64,000 bases of DNA, taken from contig OY730174.1 of the NCBI GenBank assembly GCA_963422465.1, forward strand, positions 1,426,001-1,490,000, in the 5' to 3' direction. The position numbers and the translations under genes are program-made. Numbering within the stretch: position 1 is the first letter of the stretch; the number at the start of each line of letters is the position of its first letter. Positions 23,048-35,148 of the stretch are shown here, one piece after another. Under the pieces are notes generated by a model. It made no database searches, had not been told where the DNA came from, and saw only the letters and a program-made list of their open reading frames with translations. Source of the DNA: Lichina pygmaea (Eukaryota > Ascomycota > Lichinomycetes > Lichinales > Lichinaceae).

Positions 23048-24716
23048 CCCTCTCTCCCTGTCCGACGCGGTAATCAATCTCCCGTTGCACGCGCAAGGGT
23101 CGCTTCATATATCAGCTCAAGAAGCGGTCGACCTGAGGAGACCAGGGTGTGGCTGCTTCTGGACTCCATCTGACCTGATATGGCCATTCCGGGCATGCTT
23201 ACTCGAACAGGAAGGTTAGCCTCAACGGCTCGTCGCGATCAAGCCCAGCTGACCCCGCAAGCCACTGGCCTCGTCGAGCCGATTAAGCTTCACGCCGTCC
23301 CTACAAGCACGGCAACGCCCCCACGTGACTTGATTACGTGATACTCGTACGAGTGCTTCACACACGGTACAGTACTCGTACAGCCAGCTTAGTCACGCGA
23401 GTGTAATGTATGAGTAAACATGTCGATCCGCTTCCTTTGCACTGCCTCCGCCAAGAGAAGAAGTGCCAGAACCATGGATTGGTCACGGCGTCATCGTTTT
23501 GTGGCAACATCGGCCGAGGAAGACACGCGTTGTCCTGGACCCTCACGATCCTGTGCTCAAGGGTGTTTCATGGCGTTCGTCAGTCGTAGTGCCCATGGCC
23601 GTCGTACGTATCGAGTGCTTACGTACGCAGGTCCAACAAGCCACGATGAATGCCAAGTCAACCCGACTCGACGCATCAGTGGCTCAACTGATGACGTGAA
23701 TCAGCGGCATCTAACTTAATGCAGGTGTCAAAATGTTGCTGGGTGCCTTCTGTGCGCTGCGAAGATGGAACGATTCTCTCGGTTCGAGGCTCTCTCGTGG
23801 CTCTGCAGCGTAACGGGACGATATCGGCAAGTCTATGATGGCGTGATCGATGGCAGATGATTTGAGGTACGAGGGTACAACCGTAGAACCATTGCGGAGG
23901 ATGAGACTGTGTCCGCTGCGAGAGACCATGCGTCTGGTCGTATGACTTCTGATCACAGGTGAATCATGTCTTTGTCCCTCGATGGCTCAGAGACGACCAG
24001 CCTGTCAATCCCAGCCTGAGCCATCCACGATCAAGTGACGATCAAGTCGCTCCAACGGGAACTTGAAATAGATGGAAGTGTTGCAGTCTCGAAACCGGAC
24101 GATGAGCACCACCGGAACAGTATGTTCAAGGAGGATTGCAGACATTCAACGTTTGAAAGCTGTCGCGCCTGTCTGAAACGCTGACGACACGATTGTCGGC
24201 TACCGTACGGAGTACATACCTCGTACATACGTATGTACGGTAGGCGAATGGCCCTGCTGACTAAGTCGGCATGAGAGATTCCCACGGTAACCAACGAGCC
24301 CAATGTCTTGGGTGAGGCGCTGCAGAAGCGCCTCGGACGTTCGACGATATCTACTTCACTCGACTGTCGAGATCGTCCTGATATTACCTCCATACATCTG
24401 TATCATATAGCATACTCCGTGCAGGCTTCACGTATCTTCAGCTTCGACCCCCTACCAGTATTGCCTAGGACTTAAGCTTCGGACAATGAATCCATCTCTT
24501 TGATTAGCCTTTCAGCTTGTCCCCTTTGAGGTGAGACCAACTTGAGATCCCGTCATCGCAACTTCGTTGTTGCTGCTAAATATCGGTCCCAGCTTTCAAC
24601 AAAGCTGACAAGGCTCGGCAAAAGGAAATTCAGCGGCGAAAGGCGACGGGAAACAACATCGAGGCAGGGTTGTGACTCTTGTTGATTGCTTGTCAGCACA
24701 TCCCACGGCTCATCAC

Positions 24717-24750
24717 CACCACCACCACCACCACCACCACCACCACCACG
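24717..24750. repeat. (CAC)n microsatellite
   Basis: An ACC/CAC trinucleotide run of about 11 units in non-coding DNA. Confidence 0.95.
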
Positions 24751-24892
24751 ACGCTTGACTCGGCTTCGCGGCACTGGGCGCTCCGCAGTCGTGGTATCCG
24801 CATCGGTATCGACGACTTGGGATCATTACTCCTTCCGCGCCGAATCGCCCTGCGCTTCTTGGTTTTTTTGCCGCCGCTGCTAGGCGGATCAC

Positions 24893-24949
24893 GCCGAGCG
24901 CCGAGCGCCGAGCGCCGAGCGCCGAGCGCCGAGCGCCGAGCGCCGAACG
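24893..24949. repeat. Heptamer tandem repeat, about 8 copies
   Basis: Near-perfect tandem copies of GCCGAGC, degrading to GCCGAAC at the right end. It lies about 290 bases upstream of the ADAM start codon. Confidence 0.9.
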
Positions 24950-25238
24950 CCCGACTCCGGCCAAGCAAACGCTACTGCGGCACAACTCCATGCTAAGGTT
25001 GCTCTACTAGCCGCGTCATCCACTGCTCAGAAGCCCAAGCCTCCGGGGGGGCGAATTGTCCATGTCGGCTTGCCGGAGACCGCTGCGCGCCCACTCCTGA
25101 GATATCTCGACTACGTTCGAACCTCGCTTGACCGACGGGGTCGGATCGGCCCTGCGAACCGATTGGATCTACCATAGAAATCCGGAGTTGGTGCTGGCCC
25201 TACACAGATTTCCGCCGTCCTGCCGCTGCCCGTCCAGG

Positions 25239-28044
25239 ATGCTCCCTTCGTTGCGGCGACTCGCCGCGCTGGCCGTCGTCGGCTGCTCGTTGATATGCGA
25301 TGGTGCGCAAGGTGAGCGGTGGTCGTCGATGGCGCCGGATGTGGCTGGTCGAGCGACCTCGGGTGTTGGCTGACGCTCAACCTCAGCTCATTCACAAGGG
25401 CGGGCCCCTCTGAACTACCTGTCGCTCGTCGAAGAGGCCGAGATTCAGACCCCGTCGCATCGCGTACACGCCCATTCAACCTTTGACCTCACATTTTTCC
25501 TGCACCGTAAACGACAGCGGATAAAGTTGCGCCTGGAACCCAACCATGATATCATCCCCGATGGTGCGCAGGTTCAATACCTAGACAAGAGTGGGACCGT
25601 CACGAGGACGGAGCCGATAAGACGTGCCGACCACAAGGTCTTCCGGGGAAAGAGCTGGTTGGAGGATGAAGACGGCTCGTGGATCCATGTCGGCTCCGCG
25701 AGGATCATGCTTCGACGAGATGGGATCAGACCGTTGTTCGACGGAGCCTTTGCCATCATGCACGACAATCACCATCTGCAGCTGCGATCCAGCTACATGC
25801 AGACGAAGCACGAGCTCGATCCCCACGCCGAAGATGCCGACGACGAATATGTCGTCGTTTCCCGCGACTCGGACACCGTCGACGATGATGCCCCGCATCG
25901 CGAGCTTCGACGGTCTGTCGGCCAGGATCTCACCTGCGAAGCGGATCGGTTGGAATTCAACATCCGCCCGGATCACCCCATCCACGGTCGCGTGTTGAAA
26001 CGAGACACCGGCTTCTGGGGGATGGCGCCGACCGGTTCGCTCTTGGGAAAGCGTCAGATCGACCCGATCTTGGGTGGCAACTCGGCCGGCGTCAACCTTC
26101 GGTCTTCCATCGGCCAGACGGTCGGCTGTCCGGGCACGCGGAAGGTGGCGCTCATCGGCGTCGCCACGGACTGCACCTACACGGACACGTTCAACTCGAC
26201 CGACTCTGCAAGAGCCAACATCATCAGCCAGATCAACTCGGCCTCGAATCTGTACGAGTCGACCTTCAACATCAGCCTTGGTCTGAGCAACCTGACCGTG
26301 AGCGAAAAGAGCTGTCCCGGCTCGGCGCCTGCGTCCGCGCCATGGAATCTCGCGTGCTCGCAGGATGTCACCATCCAGGATCGGCTCAATCTCTTCTCGA
26401 AGTGGCGTGGAGACAGACAGGATAGCAACTCGCATTGGACCCTTCTGACCAACTGTCGCACCGGAACGGCCGTAGGCTTGGCCTGGCTTGGCCAGGCGTG
26501 CGTGCAGGATGCCCAGGCCAACGTAGGACTGGGCAGAAACAACGAAAGCGTCAGTGGAGCCAACGTCGTTGTTCGGACCGACAGGGAGTGGCAGGTCATC
26601 GCGTCAGTGTCTCTCCCCCACCACCCCTTGGTCTCTCTTTCCCCCAGCTTTCCACCTTCGGTTGGGTTGCAGGACCGCTGACAGGCTCCAAGACACGAGA
26701 CCGGCCACACCTTCGGTGCCGTGCACGATTGTACGTCGCGGACGTGCAACGACGGCACCTCGGTCTCGGCTCAGCAATGTTGTCCGCTCAGCGGGGACGA
26801 GTGCGACGCCGGTGAGCGATATCTTATGAACCCGTCCACGAGCAGAGGCATCAGCGACTTCAGCCCGTGCTCGATCGGCAACATATGCTCGGCCTTGCGA
26901 CGCAACAGCGTCAACTCGGACTGTCTCTTGGCGAACACGGGTGTCCCGACGATTACGGGGAACCAGTGCGGTAACGGCATCGTCGAGACGGGCGAAGAGT
27001 GCGATTGCGGCGGCGAAGCCAACTGTGGCGACAACCGCTGCTGCGACCCGGAGACATGCAAGTTCAGGAACAACGCCGTCTGCGACGACTCCAACGAGGA
27101 CTGCTGCCAGGACTGTCAATTCGCACCCTCGTCTCAGGTGTGTCGGTCTAGCACGGGCGAATGTGATCCCGAGGAGAAATGCACCGGCAACACTCCGCTC
27201 TGCCCATCGGATGAGACCCAAGAAGATGGTGAGCTCTTTTCCGTTGGACACGATGAGCACGCAAAATCAGAACAGCGCTGACGACGACGACGGCAGGCTC
27301 GGACTGTGGTGCAGATGGATCTGGCTTGACGTGTGCCAGCGGACACTGCACCTCTCGAGACTTGCAGTGCAAGAGCTTGATGGGATCATTCACCACGAAG
27401 AACGACACTTTCGCCTGCGACTCGAGCACCTGCCAGCTGTCTTGCGCGTCGCCGCAGTTTGGCCAGGGCGTTTGCTACAGCATGCAACAGAACTTCCTGG
27501 ACGGCACTCCTTGCGGCGGTGGCGGTAACTGCCAGAACGTACGTGTGCACATGACCTGATCATCCGACGTCGAGCCCCGAGTCCCGAGTCCCCAAGCTCC
27601 GATGCGGTCGGTCGCTAACTCGTAGTCGAACAGGGCCGGTGTGACGGCTCCAATCCGGTCACGGAGATTGGGTCTTGGATCAACCGCAACAAGACCGTCG
27701 TCATCGCCGTCGGCTCCGTCCTCGGATTCCTGCTGTTCGTCGCCGTATCATGCTGCGTCTACGGATGCTGCCGCCGTCGAAGGATCCGGAAGCGACACCG
27801 GAGTCGCAAAAGCCCCTCGCCGCCCGGCTGGACCATCCTGCAGCACAACCTGCCTCGCGGGCACCATATGACAGGCACGGTGGGCGCCGACGGACGAGGC
27901 GCCTCTCGCGGCGACGTCTCCTCGGGTCGGCGCTCGAGAGGCCCGTCCAGCGCGAACGCAAACGCGAACGCACCTCCGCCGTACTGGGATGGACCCATGC
28001 CACCACCGGAACCGTCTTACACTCGAGCGCCGAGATATGCATGA
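25239..28044 (+). CDS. ADAM-type transmembrane metalloprotease
   Basis: Five exons, 25239-25311, 25387-26602, 26693-27228, 27297-27538 and 27634-28044, give 825 residues. A signal peptide (MLPSLRRLAALAVVGCSLIC) is followed by a prodomain with a possible Kex2/furin site (LLGKR, before QIDPILGG). The reprolysin domain has the full zinc motif HETGHTFGAVHD at about 431-442, interrupted by an intron just before its first His. A Cys-rich disintegrin-like domain follows (NGIVETGEECDCGG, about 520-610), then a second Cys-rich part. One transmembrane helix (about 711-735, VVIAVGSVLGFLLFVAVSCC) precedes a basic, Pro-rich cytoplasmic tail of about 90 residues. All zinc ligands are present, so it is predicted active. 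Fungal ADAMs are known in moulds, but their substrates are mostly undefined. Confidence 0.93.
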
Positions 28045-29981
28045 CGCGAGTCGCCTTTGTTTGTTTCTTACAAGTCTAACCCAGTGGGCAATCCTTCACA
28101 ACTCGGGCTTTCATCGTCTTTGTGGCATTTGGAGCATGTGATGATCCATCGGTGCAAGGGCGTTCTTTGTGGTCTTTCTGATCCTCTGCTCTTTCTGTTC
28201 ATTCTGTTGTTTCTGTTCATTCTGTTGTTTCCGATCTTCTGTTGTCCGTTCTTCCGTTCTCCCGTTCTTCCGTTCTTTCTGTTTCCCTTCTCTAGAGCGC
28301 GTCTAAACTACCCATCGTCTCTTTGTCCAAGATTCAAGAGCGAGAGTTTGAACCAATGTTGGTCCATACCTTTTCCTTGTTTGGATGTCCTCTCCTCCCT
28401 CTCTCTCTCTCTCTCTCCCTTTCCCTTCTCCCCTTGTATTCCTTGCGATCATGATGCATCTCATGACCTGGCGTTTGGTCCTCCGTGCCTTTGGCCAGTC
28501 CAGGATATCAATGGGCAGGGCTGGTTTCAGATCATATCGTGTGTACAGTCGTTATCTGTCCAGTGTTTCTCATCTCTTGGCATTCAGCCATAGCTCTCTG
28601 TTCCTGTAAGTAGCACCGATCAGAGAATGATTGAACATACCAACTCTTTCTTGACTGAACTTACACCCACCTCAATGCAGTCGCCTCGCAGAGGTACATC
28701 GATAGAGCTCCGTTCCATAACAGTACAGTACAGTCCTGACCTACCTATAACTTCCAGCTTCTTGACCATCCGACAACTGACCTCTTACCGGGCAGCCAGC
28801 GCTCTTCACAGCAATGTTCCCACACCCTAACATCATTCTCCAGTTCTCCCGCATTCAAGACCGAACAGAAACATGTCCTGCTTTGACTAAGCTTGACTGG
28901 CAAGTAAATCACTCTCCCTTGCTTGTTTGAAACATCTTTCTTGGAAAAGAGGGCAGCTGTGTAGGAGGCTGCAAGGGGAAGGGGTTTTTTGCTCTTGAGA
29001 GTGGTGAGGTAGGCCGTACATCATGTGACCTACTGTAGAGGGTTTCCTTGCTGGTGGTGTAGATTCCCTGGTGGAATATAGCTTAGTAGCCAGCTGTGCA
29101 ATAGTGTAGGATTAAGATGGGTGTGTTACGATAGGTGCCACTGACAGTATATATATATGTATTTTTTTTCAGCTGGGCCCTGGAGGTGCCACACAGCCAG
29201 CTTAGTGGATCTTCAGCCTTTGGCCTATTGACTCTTCTTTGCAGATCAGCCACTAACTGATCTTCTAGATCATCTTCAGCTTTGAGCTAAGAATACTAGA
29301 TGGGGGTAGACAGTAACGGTGTTGAGAGAAGACTAATGAAAGTGGCTGTCAGGTGGTTTAGCATATTGGTATAGCCCAGGCAGTCGACTAGGGAGATGTT
29401 CGGAAGTAGTAACTCGAGAAGTATACCTAGGTACTGGGCCCCCGAGGGCCGAAACCTCCACTGCATGATTCCACGAGTCGCGGGCCTCGGTGTGTCGAGG
29501 AATGACCGAGCTCACAGGCTTCGCCCATGCGACGTACTGTCTCGAAAACGATCGCTCCAGCATTGCCGGGGTCCTCGGCTGCTTTATAGACCCCTATATT
29601 CCACAGGCTTTGCGCTATGGACAAGACCGAGCTGTTGCCGTTGCCATAATCACCAGATTCCAGGACAAGCGTTAAACGATCGGAGTGCTGTCTCGACACT
29701 GATCCCATGTGCTTTCGTCGAGCGAGCACACCGAGCTCCCCTCGACGGACGAGCCGGCCCACGTTCTCGTCCTCGCCGCAAGCTCACTGCGGCGGGAAGA
29801 GGAGTGGCCGCCGCAGCGGTTGCGGCTTTGGCGCTAGCCTTGGCGTTGGCGGCGCCGGCGGCCATGGCTATCCCCGTCCCTTCCCATAGCCTGACCGAGA
29901 TTGCCCCTCCCAGGTCGCCCGCGTCTGGGCACGGCGTTGCTGCCGTTGCGGCGGCCACAACGGACTGCCCCGCCATCTTCG
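28045..29981. other. Intergenic / transposon-flank region
   Basis: The first 600 bases are pyrimidine-rich 3' flank of the ADAM gene. A T8 run at about 29163-29170 could be a degenerate reverse-strand poly(A) tail. From about 29400 the reverse strand becomes GC-rich with Ala-rich frames that join the repeat at 29982, suggesting transposon-derived sequence. No host gene seen. Confidence 0.4.
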
Positions 29982-30912
29982 GCCTGAGCCTGCACTCTGT
30001 ACGGACCGGCATGCGCTTCCGTCCTCTCAGGCCATATAGACAGTCTCGTAGTAGGCCCAGACCCTACTGCCGTCACTGTCATTATATGCCACGCCCCGCA
30101 GCTCTCGCTGTTTCGCGTTACCTCTGTAGATCTCTCGTACAGAGGCCGACCATGCCTCGCAGGCTCTACGGACCCTGCAGGCCATGCCAGCACCTGCAGG
30201 ACCGCCTTTCCAGCCCACTAGCCAAGTAGGGAGGAGTCTCCGTCTGCCCGCTGTCGCCTGTGGGGCCCCGGTTGTACGTGGTGGCCCACTGGAGAACCTC
30301 CAGTGCCCTGGCCCCGGTCTGTAGGTGGCCCGAAGAGAATCCGTGGCAAGACCTTAGGCAAAACCATCAAGCCAGCACTTTGACTATCACACGGCCCTTA
30401 GGTACTGGAGCGGCAGAAACCCTTCACACCACCTGCTCACCTTCTTGGACACGCAGTCCCCGTTCGATTAACAATGCCGCGGTGCAGATATCGCTCCCCT
30501 CCTAGAACAAGATCCTCGACGCATTAGCTGCTGGAGACTCTGCTAGAAGGGGGGTGTGCGATGAGAACTCCCCTCAACTACGGTACTCCAGAGGTGTCCT
30601 GTCAGATGCCTAGACTTCACATCCACCAGCTGCAGGGCTGGCTTCGGGCCGTAGCGTACACGGTAGACATCCGTCGGGTGGTTTTCGTAACCAGTTTGGT
30701 CGAAGTCCTCTGTTCTGCTGATGTCGCTTTACGGGGGCGTCCAGGGTGCCTGCGCGACACCTCCGGTGGCCCGTCGCTCCACGGGCACCAGCAGCTCGAC
30801 CGGTGACTCAATTAGCTCTCGGTGCAGCGACTACAAGCAGCTTGGGAGACTGCCTGCCATCGCTGCCCCGAGGTTCCCAGCCTGCACCGCGTGGAGGTCT
30901 GAGTCGTCGCAG
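29982..30912 (-). repeat. Dispersed 0.93-kb repeat, copy A
   Basis: Closely similar to 42086-43013, in the same orientation. By eye well above 90% identical, with mostly transition differences and a few small indels. Both copies break off at the same ends (GCCTGAGCC at the left, CGCAGGC at the right). Copy B forms the 5' part of a LINE insertion, so copy A is probably the 5' part of a related, 3'-degraded element read on the reverse strand. Confidence 0.85.
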
Positions 30913-31212
30913 GCCGTTAAGATTGGATAGTACAGTAAGAAATATAAAAAGATACTGATATAAATCGAAAAGACTTGAACAAGAGAGTTGCTCATACAGT
31001 TTTTCCTTCTTTCTTTTGGAGAGTCTCCCAGGTCGCAGTCCGCACGGCAGTAACGCCAGTGACTGTGGTGGAAACAATAATCGCCTTGAAATCAGGCTTT
31101 ATTTTGCTGCTGTCAGTGCTGATGAGATAGTGTGGGAAGAGAATCTTGTGGAGAAGAAAGACTTGAGCGCTGTCTGAAATGTTGGGAGAAGAGAATCTCG
31201 TGGAGAAGAAAA

Positions 31213-31225
31213 ACTTACAGGGGTT
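31213..31225. repeat. Target-site duplication, left copy of LINE-1 insertion
   Basis: ACTTACAGGGGTT, repeated exactly at 32975-32987 on the other side of the insertion. Confidence 0.88.
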
Positions 31226-32974
31226 TGATTGATTGATTGAATTCCTACGCCATTTTAGCACTAGTGTATCTAGGCTACGCTGGGTCATCTATAGAATTAG
31301 GCTAGGAAAACTCAACCGAGTAAAAAACCTCTCCCTGCAGCGCCTTAGGCAGCGCTATCCTCTCGAGCAATCTGTAGAACGTGGGGGGGTGGCTGGTTAG
31401 CAACCAGCATCCAGCTGCTCCTGAGCCCAGGAGAACTGGGAGAGAACTCCGTGGCGTAGGATCCACGAGGTCAGGGCGGCGGCGGGCCGCGGGCGCGAGA
31501 TCATCACCTGGTAGTCAGTAGTAGCAGTCGCAGTATAGAGACTGCGGCGTACTCGCTGCAGGCGTGGGCACTCTAGGACTACATGCTTGGCAGTCTCCCA
31601 CTGCGCTCCGCAGCAACAAGCCGGTGTCGGGAAGCCGGGGACTTGTCGCCTGCAGAGGAAGGCTGCCAGCCCAATCTTACCTGTGCGCATCTGCGTTAAG
31701 ATGCTGCTTTGGGCCTTGGATAGGCCGGCGCGAAGCCGGAGAGACGCCCGGTACGGCATCTTGTCCGGCTTCCAGTTGTCTCCCCCTCCAGGATCTGGGT
31801 CCAGCAGCTGGACCTGAGATGGGGGCCCGCCGTGGAGCTCGTGCCATCGCTCCCAGCACCATTGCTCCGATAGCAGACGGGCCTGCCAGACTATTCGTGG
31901 GGGAGTGCCTAGGGGTGGAGTGGCTGCGGGGTGGCTGTCAGCCCACCCGGCCAGGCCTAGAGACCCCTTGGTGGATTCCAGTGGCCGCTGAGGCCAGAGG
32001 ATTGACTCTGCCCAGCGGTGACGCGCCTGGCCTGGTGAGATGTAGGTGCGGCGGCGTCGGCCCGGTCGTCGGGCCAGCTGACGCTTGAGTCGTTCGCAGG
32101 CTTCTTGAATCTCTGTCCGGACCCCGGAGGCTTCCATCCTGGCACGTGCCGGTAGCTGCAGTCGTGCCATGTGCGCCCGGAGGGGTGGGACAGCGGCCTC
32201 GCTCTCGAGCTGCTTCCGGCTGGTGGCTCTGAAGCCGCCAGTAACTGACCGCAGGCAGCGTTGTTGCTGCTGTTCGAGGGCGTCCCCGATCCAGCGTCGG
32301 TGTGCTGGCCTCAGGAGGCTGTCCAGCGGGCTCCACACTGTTGCTCCGTAGGTAATGACCGGGCGCACCACAGTGTTGTAGATCAGCCGTGCTTTGTCGA
32401 AGGTGGCTCCCCAGGTGGATCCTGTGATGGCGGAGAGGGCCCGGCTTTGCTGTGTTGCCCTTTCGGCTGTGCGCTTCACGTGCGGTCCCCAGCGAAGCTT
32501 CGGGTCCAGCAGGATGCCGAGTATCCGGAGGGTTGGTTGTGGGGCCTTGGTGATACCTTCCAAGTTGACGCCTGCGGCCATGTTGAATCGCCTTGGGGAA
32601 CGAGTCAGGTGCATCAACCCGTATTTGTGTGGCGCAAAGGCAGCTCCGTGGCGGTCAGCCCAGGCGGTGCAGCCGTGGTGGACGTGTTCAAGCACTCGGC
32701 AGTTGCTTTCTGTGCTGTTGCCGACCACTAGGATGTTGACATCGTCGACGAAGCCAATAGCCGACACCTTTCCGGTTCCTCGAGCGCAGAAGTCGACCAG
32801 ATCCTTGTTGAAGAATAGGAAAAGGATTGGGGAGACTGGGGACCCCTGCGGTATGCCGGTGGACACCTGGTGGGTGTCGCTCTGCCATCGCCCTAGGACT
32901 AGGGAGGTTTGGCGGTCCTTCAGGAAGCTGGCTGTCCATCTGAGAAGTGCTGTCGGTACGCGGTCTCGCCGGAG
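31226..32974 (-). mobile_element. 5'-truncated Tad1-like LINE insertion
   Basis: A 1749-base reverse-strand insertion flanked by the exact 13-base duplication ACTTACAGGGGTT. Its 3' end carries a short (AATC)n tail, visible as TGATTGATTGATTG at 31226-31239. The 5' end starts abruptly within the reverse transcriptase, the expected product of incomplete target-primed reverse transcription. It is GC-rich like the host genome. Confidence 0.88.
31397..32974 (-). pseudogene. LINE reverse transcriptase, 5'-truncated but otherwise open
   Basis: An open reverse frame of more than 500 codons with no start codon of its own. It begins RRDRVPTALLRWTASFLKD, continues STGIPQGSPVSPILFLFF and the active-site block AIGFVDDVNILV (FVDD in place of the usual FADD). 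It ends with the LINE C-terminal Cys/His element CCCGAQWETAKHVVLECP. The upstream RT motif with the first catalytic Asp, the endonuclease and ORF1 are all missing, so it cannot move itself. The lack of stops points to a fairly recent insertion and little repeat-induced mutation. Confidence 0.88.
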
Positions 32975-32987
32975 ACTTACAGGGGTT
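32975..32987. repeat. Target-site duplication, right copy of LINE-1 insertion
   Basis: Exact second copy of ACTTACAGGGGTT (see 31213-31225). Confidence 0.88.
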
Positions 32988-33989
32988 ATGTGTATTGGAG
33001 CGTTGGTATGACGTTACATAGGAAAAGAAATTAAGCTTGTTCTGCGATGTTCTACAGAACTTTGGAGGGTACAAACTGTGTTAGTTGAACCTCTTAGAAC
33101 ATGTATACTGGTAGAATAAAACCCGCATACCTGTTGCTTGTTGGTCCTCCAATCTGTGTAGTGTGATCTAGTATATTGAACATGAACTTTTAGTTTTCTG
33201 TAGTAATTTAAGTGACTGTGATGCTAGTTGGACTGCTCTTCATACATACTGTTGATAGTCTTTCTGGCTGTTTCCCCGATAGTACTGTAGGTCCCAGTGA
33301 CTCGTATGTAGGACGTTGATCTCTCCTTTTTTGAGTATAATCATGAGTGATATCTATGTGTTCTGACATAGAACACAGAGAGCACAAGTTTCTCCTTTTC
33401 AGAGAAGATCGAGTTCGACACGTCTCGTGCCCAGCAGAAGCTATCTTGTAGAGATCTCGAGCCCGGCTTAGGGTATCCTGGATCTGACTTTGACTTTTGA
33501 ATCGAAATTGGATGGAAAATCTTATGTGTATCTTTGAGGTGGATCGTACGGTGGAGAAGTGATGTGGTTTAAATGAGGATTTGTCTTCTCAGGAGGTGAG
33601 GTTGTGCCGTCAAGTCTCCCCTTTTTCGGCTGAATTAGTAATCAGACGCGTGCCGACCGGGACGTGGGGGGTATTACCCACTCGGCACGAGTACTTGTAG
33701 TTTCAGAGGTATAAGGTTGGTGCGCCACAAGTGGCGATGGCTCAAGTGGTACGAGGTACTCGTAGGTAGCGCCTAAACAGCCTGTAGAGACCTCATCATT
33801 TCTGTAGCCAGGCTTCGAATCTTGTATGCTAGCACATACGTATGTACCTACGTACGGAAGTACTCCGTACGTACTTCTACAAGTAGCTGACAGCCTTACG
33901 GGAAGGAGTGGGAAGGGGCTATAGTACGTACCTCCCACGAGGTCGTGCGGAGCAACCGTCCGTTCTAATAGCAGCTTTCGCAACAAGTG
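32988..33989. other. AT-richer intergenic region upstream of CRD1
   Basis: No coding frame is convincing. A GTAC/TACGTA palindrome cluster lies at about 33830-33885. The last part is the CRD1 promoter. Confidence 0.5.
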
Positions 33990-35114
33990 ATGCTTTGGAC
34001 ACCGCCGGTTACGTTGCTCAGATGGCGTGTCCAAAGAGGCGCATGTGTACTGCCATTGTCGCGTGTTTTGGACGGCCAACAAGGACGTGCGCCGTGGACT
34101 GGGGTCTTGTTGGACAAGCAGTTCTCTTCTAGCACCGCACGCTCCTCAGATGCGAAGTCTGCAGACGGTGGGTATGTCTCTTGGAGGTCGACAGTCATCT
34201 CAATGAGCTCGTGCTGCATGCTCATCATGGGATTCCAGCAGGGACAGTCCACCATCTGCGCCATCGACATCAAAGCGTCTCTCACCCCCTGCATCATCAC
34301 CGGCCGACAAGAAACGAAGACCCATCAAGGACATCCGCAAGCGCATCCTGTCGAGCCTGACGCCCCACGAAAACATCTATACGGTCCCCAACCTCTTGAC
34401 CTTTTCGCGTCTGCTCGCGGCTCCGGTCATCGGCTACCTCGTCCTGCACGATCAGCACGTCTGGGCCGTTGGTCTCTTCGCGTACGCCGGCATCAGCGAC
34501 CTTGTCGATGGCTACATTGCGCGGCATTGGCGGTTGCAGACCGTCGTTGGCACTGTCATCGATCCAATGGCGGATAAGACGCTGATGACGATTCTCACAG
34601 TCTGTTTGGCGATCAAGGGGGCTCTGCCAGGTAGATCTCCTTCTCTGTTCCTTATCTTGGCTTTCCGTCCTTTCTTGCTCAATATCGTCATCTGGATGGC
34701 AATCCCCATTCCATATCATGGTCCACCATCGACCGGCTATTGACGCAACTTTCGGCAGTATGGCTCGCCACTATCATTCTTGGGCGAGATGTTTGCTTTG
34801 GCATCGCGGCCATATACTACCGATGGGTGTCTCTGCCGCCGCCCAAAACCATGACGCGATACTGGGACTTTTCCATCCCAAGCGCGGAAGTACATCCAAC
34901 GACCATCTCCAAGGTGAGTCGAGTAGCCACTCTGTGCCCGACTGCCTCTGCCAACAAACTATCTTCTCCCTCGAGAATAAAACAACATACCCCACGTAAT
35001 CTAGACTGACAGGATTGCAGGTCAACACCGCCCTCCAACTATCGTTGATTGGCATATGTACGGCCCAGCCGTTGCTTACGCCGGACATTTCTTCCTTCGT
35101 GGAAACCTTGCAGT

Positions 35115-35148
<34 letters not shown>

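Larger units (their letters stand above)
22835..25238. other. 2.4-kb intergenic region with three simple repeats
   Basis: Lies between two + strand genes. It holds a TC array, a CAC array and a 7-base tandem repeat (listed separately) and a GTAC-rich patch near 24200-24245. Short frames in the rest have no recognisable motif; I see no gene. Confidence 0.55.

Noticed and set aside
24893-24949. CRISPR-like or replication-origin iterons
   Set aside because: The units are contiguous 7-base copies without spacers in a eukaryotic intergenic region; it is an ordinary tandem repeat.
28057-28593. 178-codon + strand frame after the ADAM gene
   Set aside because: It is a Phe/Leu/Ser/Pro-rich translation of a pyrimidine-rich 3' region, with no family resemblance.
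29351-29410. tRNA- or SINE-like sequence (GGTGGTTTAGCATATTGG, then GATGTTCGG)
   Set aside because: An A-box-like element is present, but the B box is poor and I could not fold acceptor, anticodon and T stems.
29982-30912. Interpretation of the 0.93-kb repeat as a solo LTR (TG...CA ends)
   Set aside because: TG and CA can be found near the ends, but the flanking bases are shared by both copies and do not form a copy-specific target duplication. Copy B sits at the 5' end of a LINE with its own duplication.
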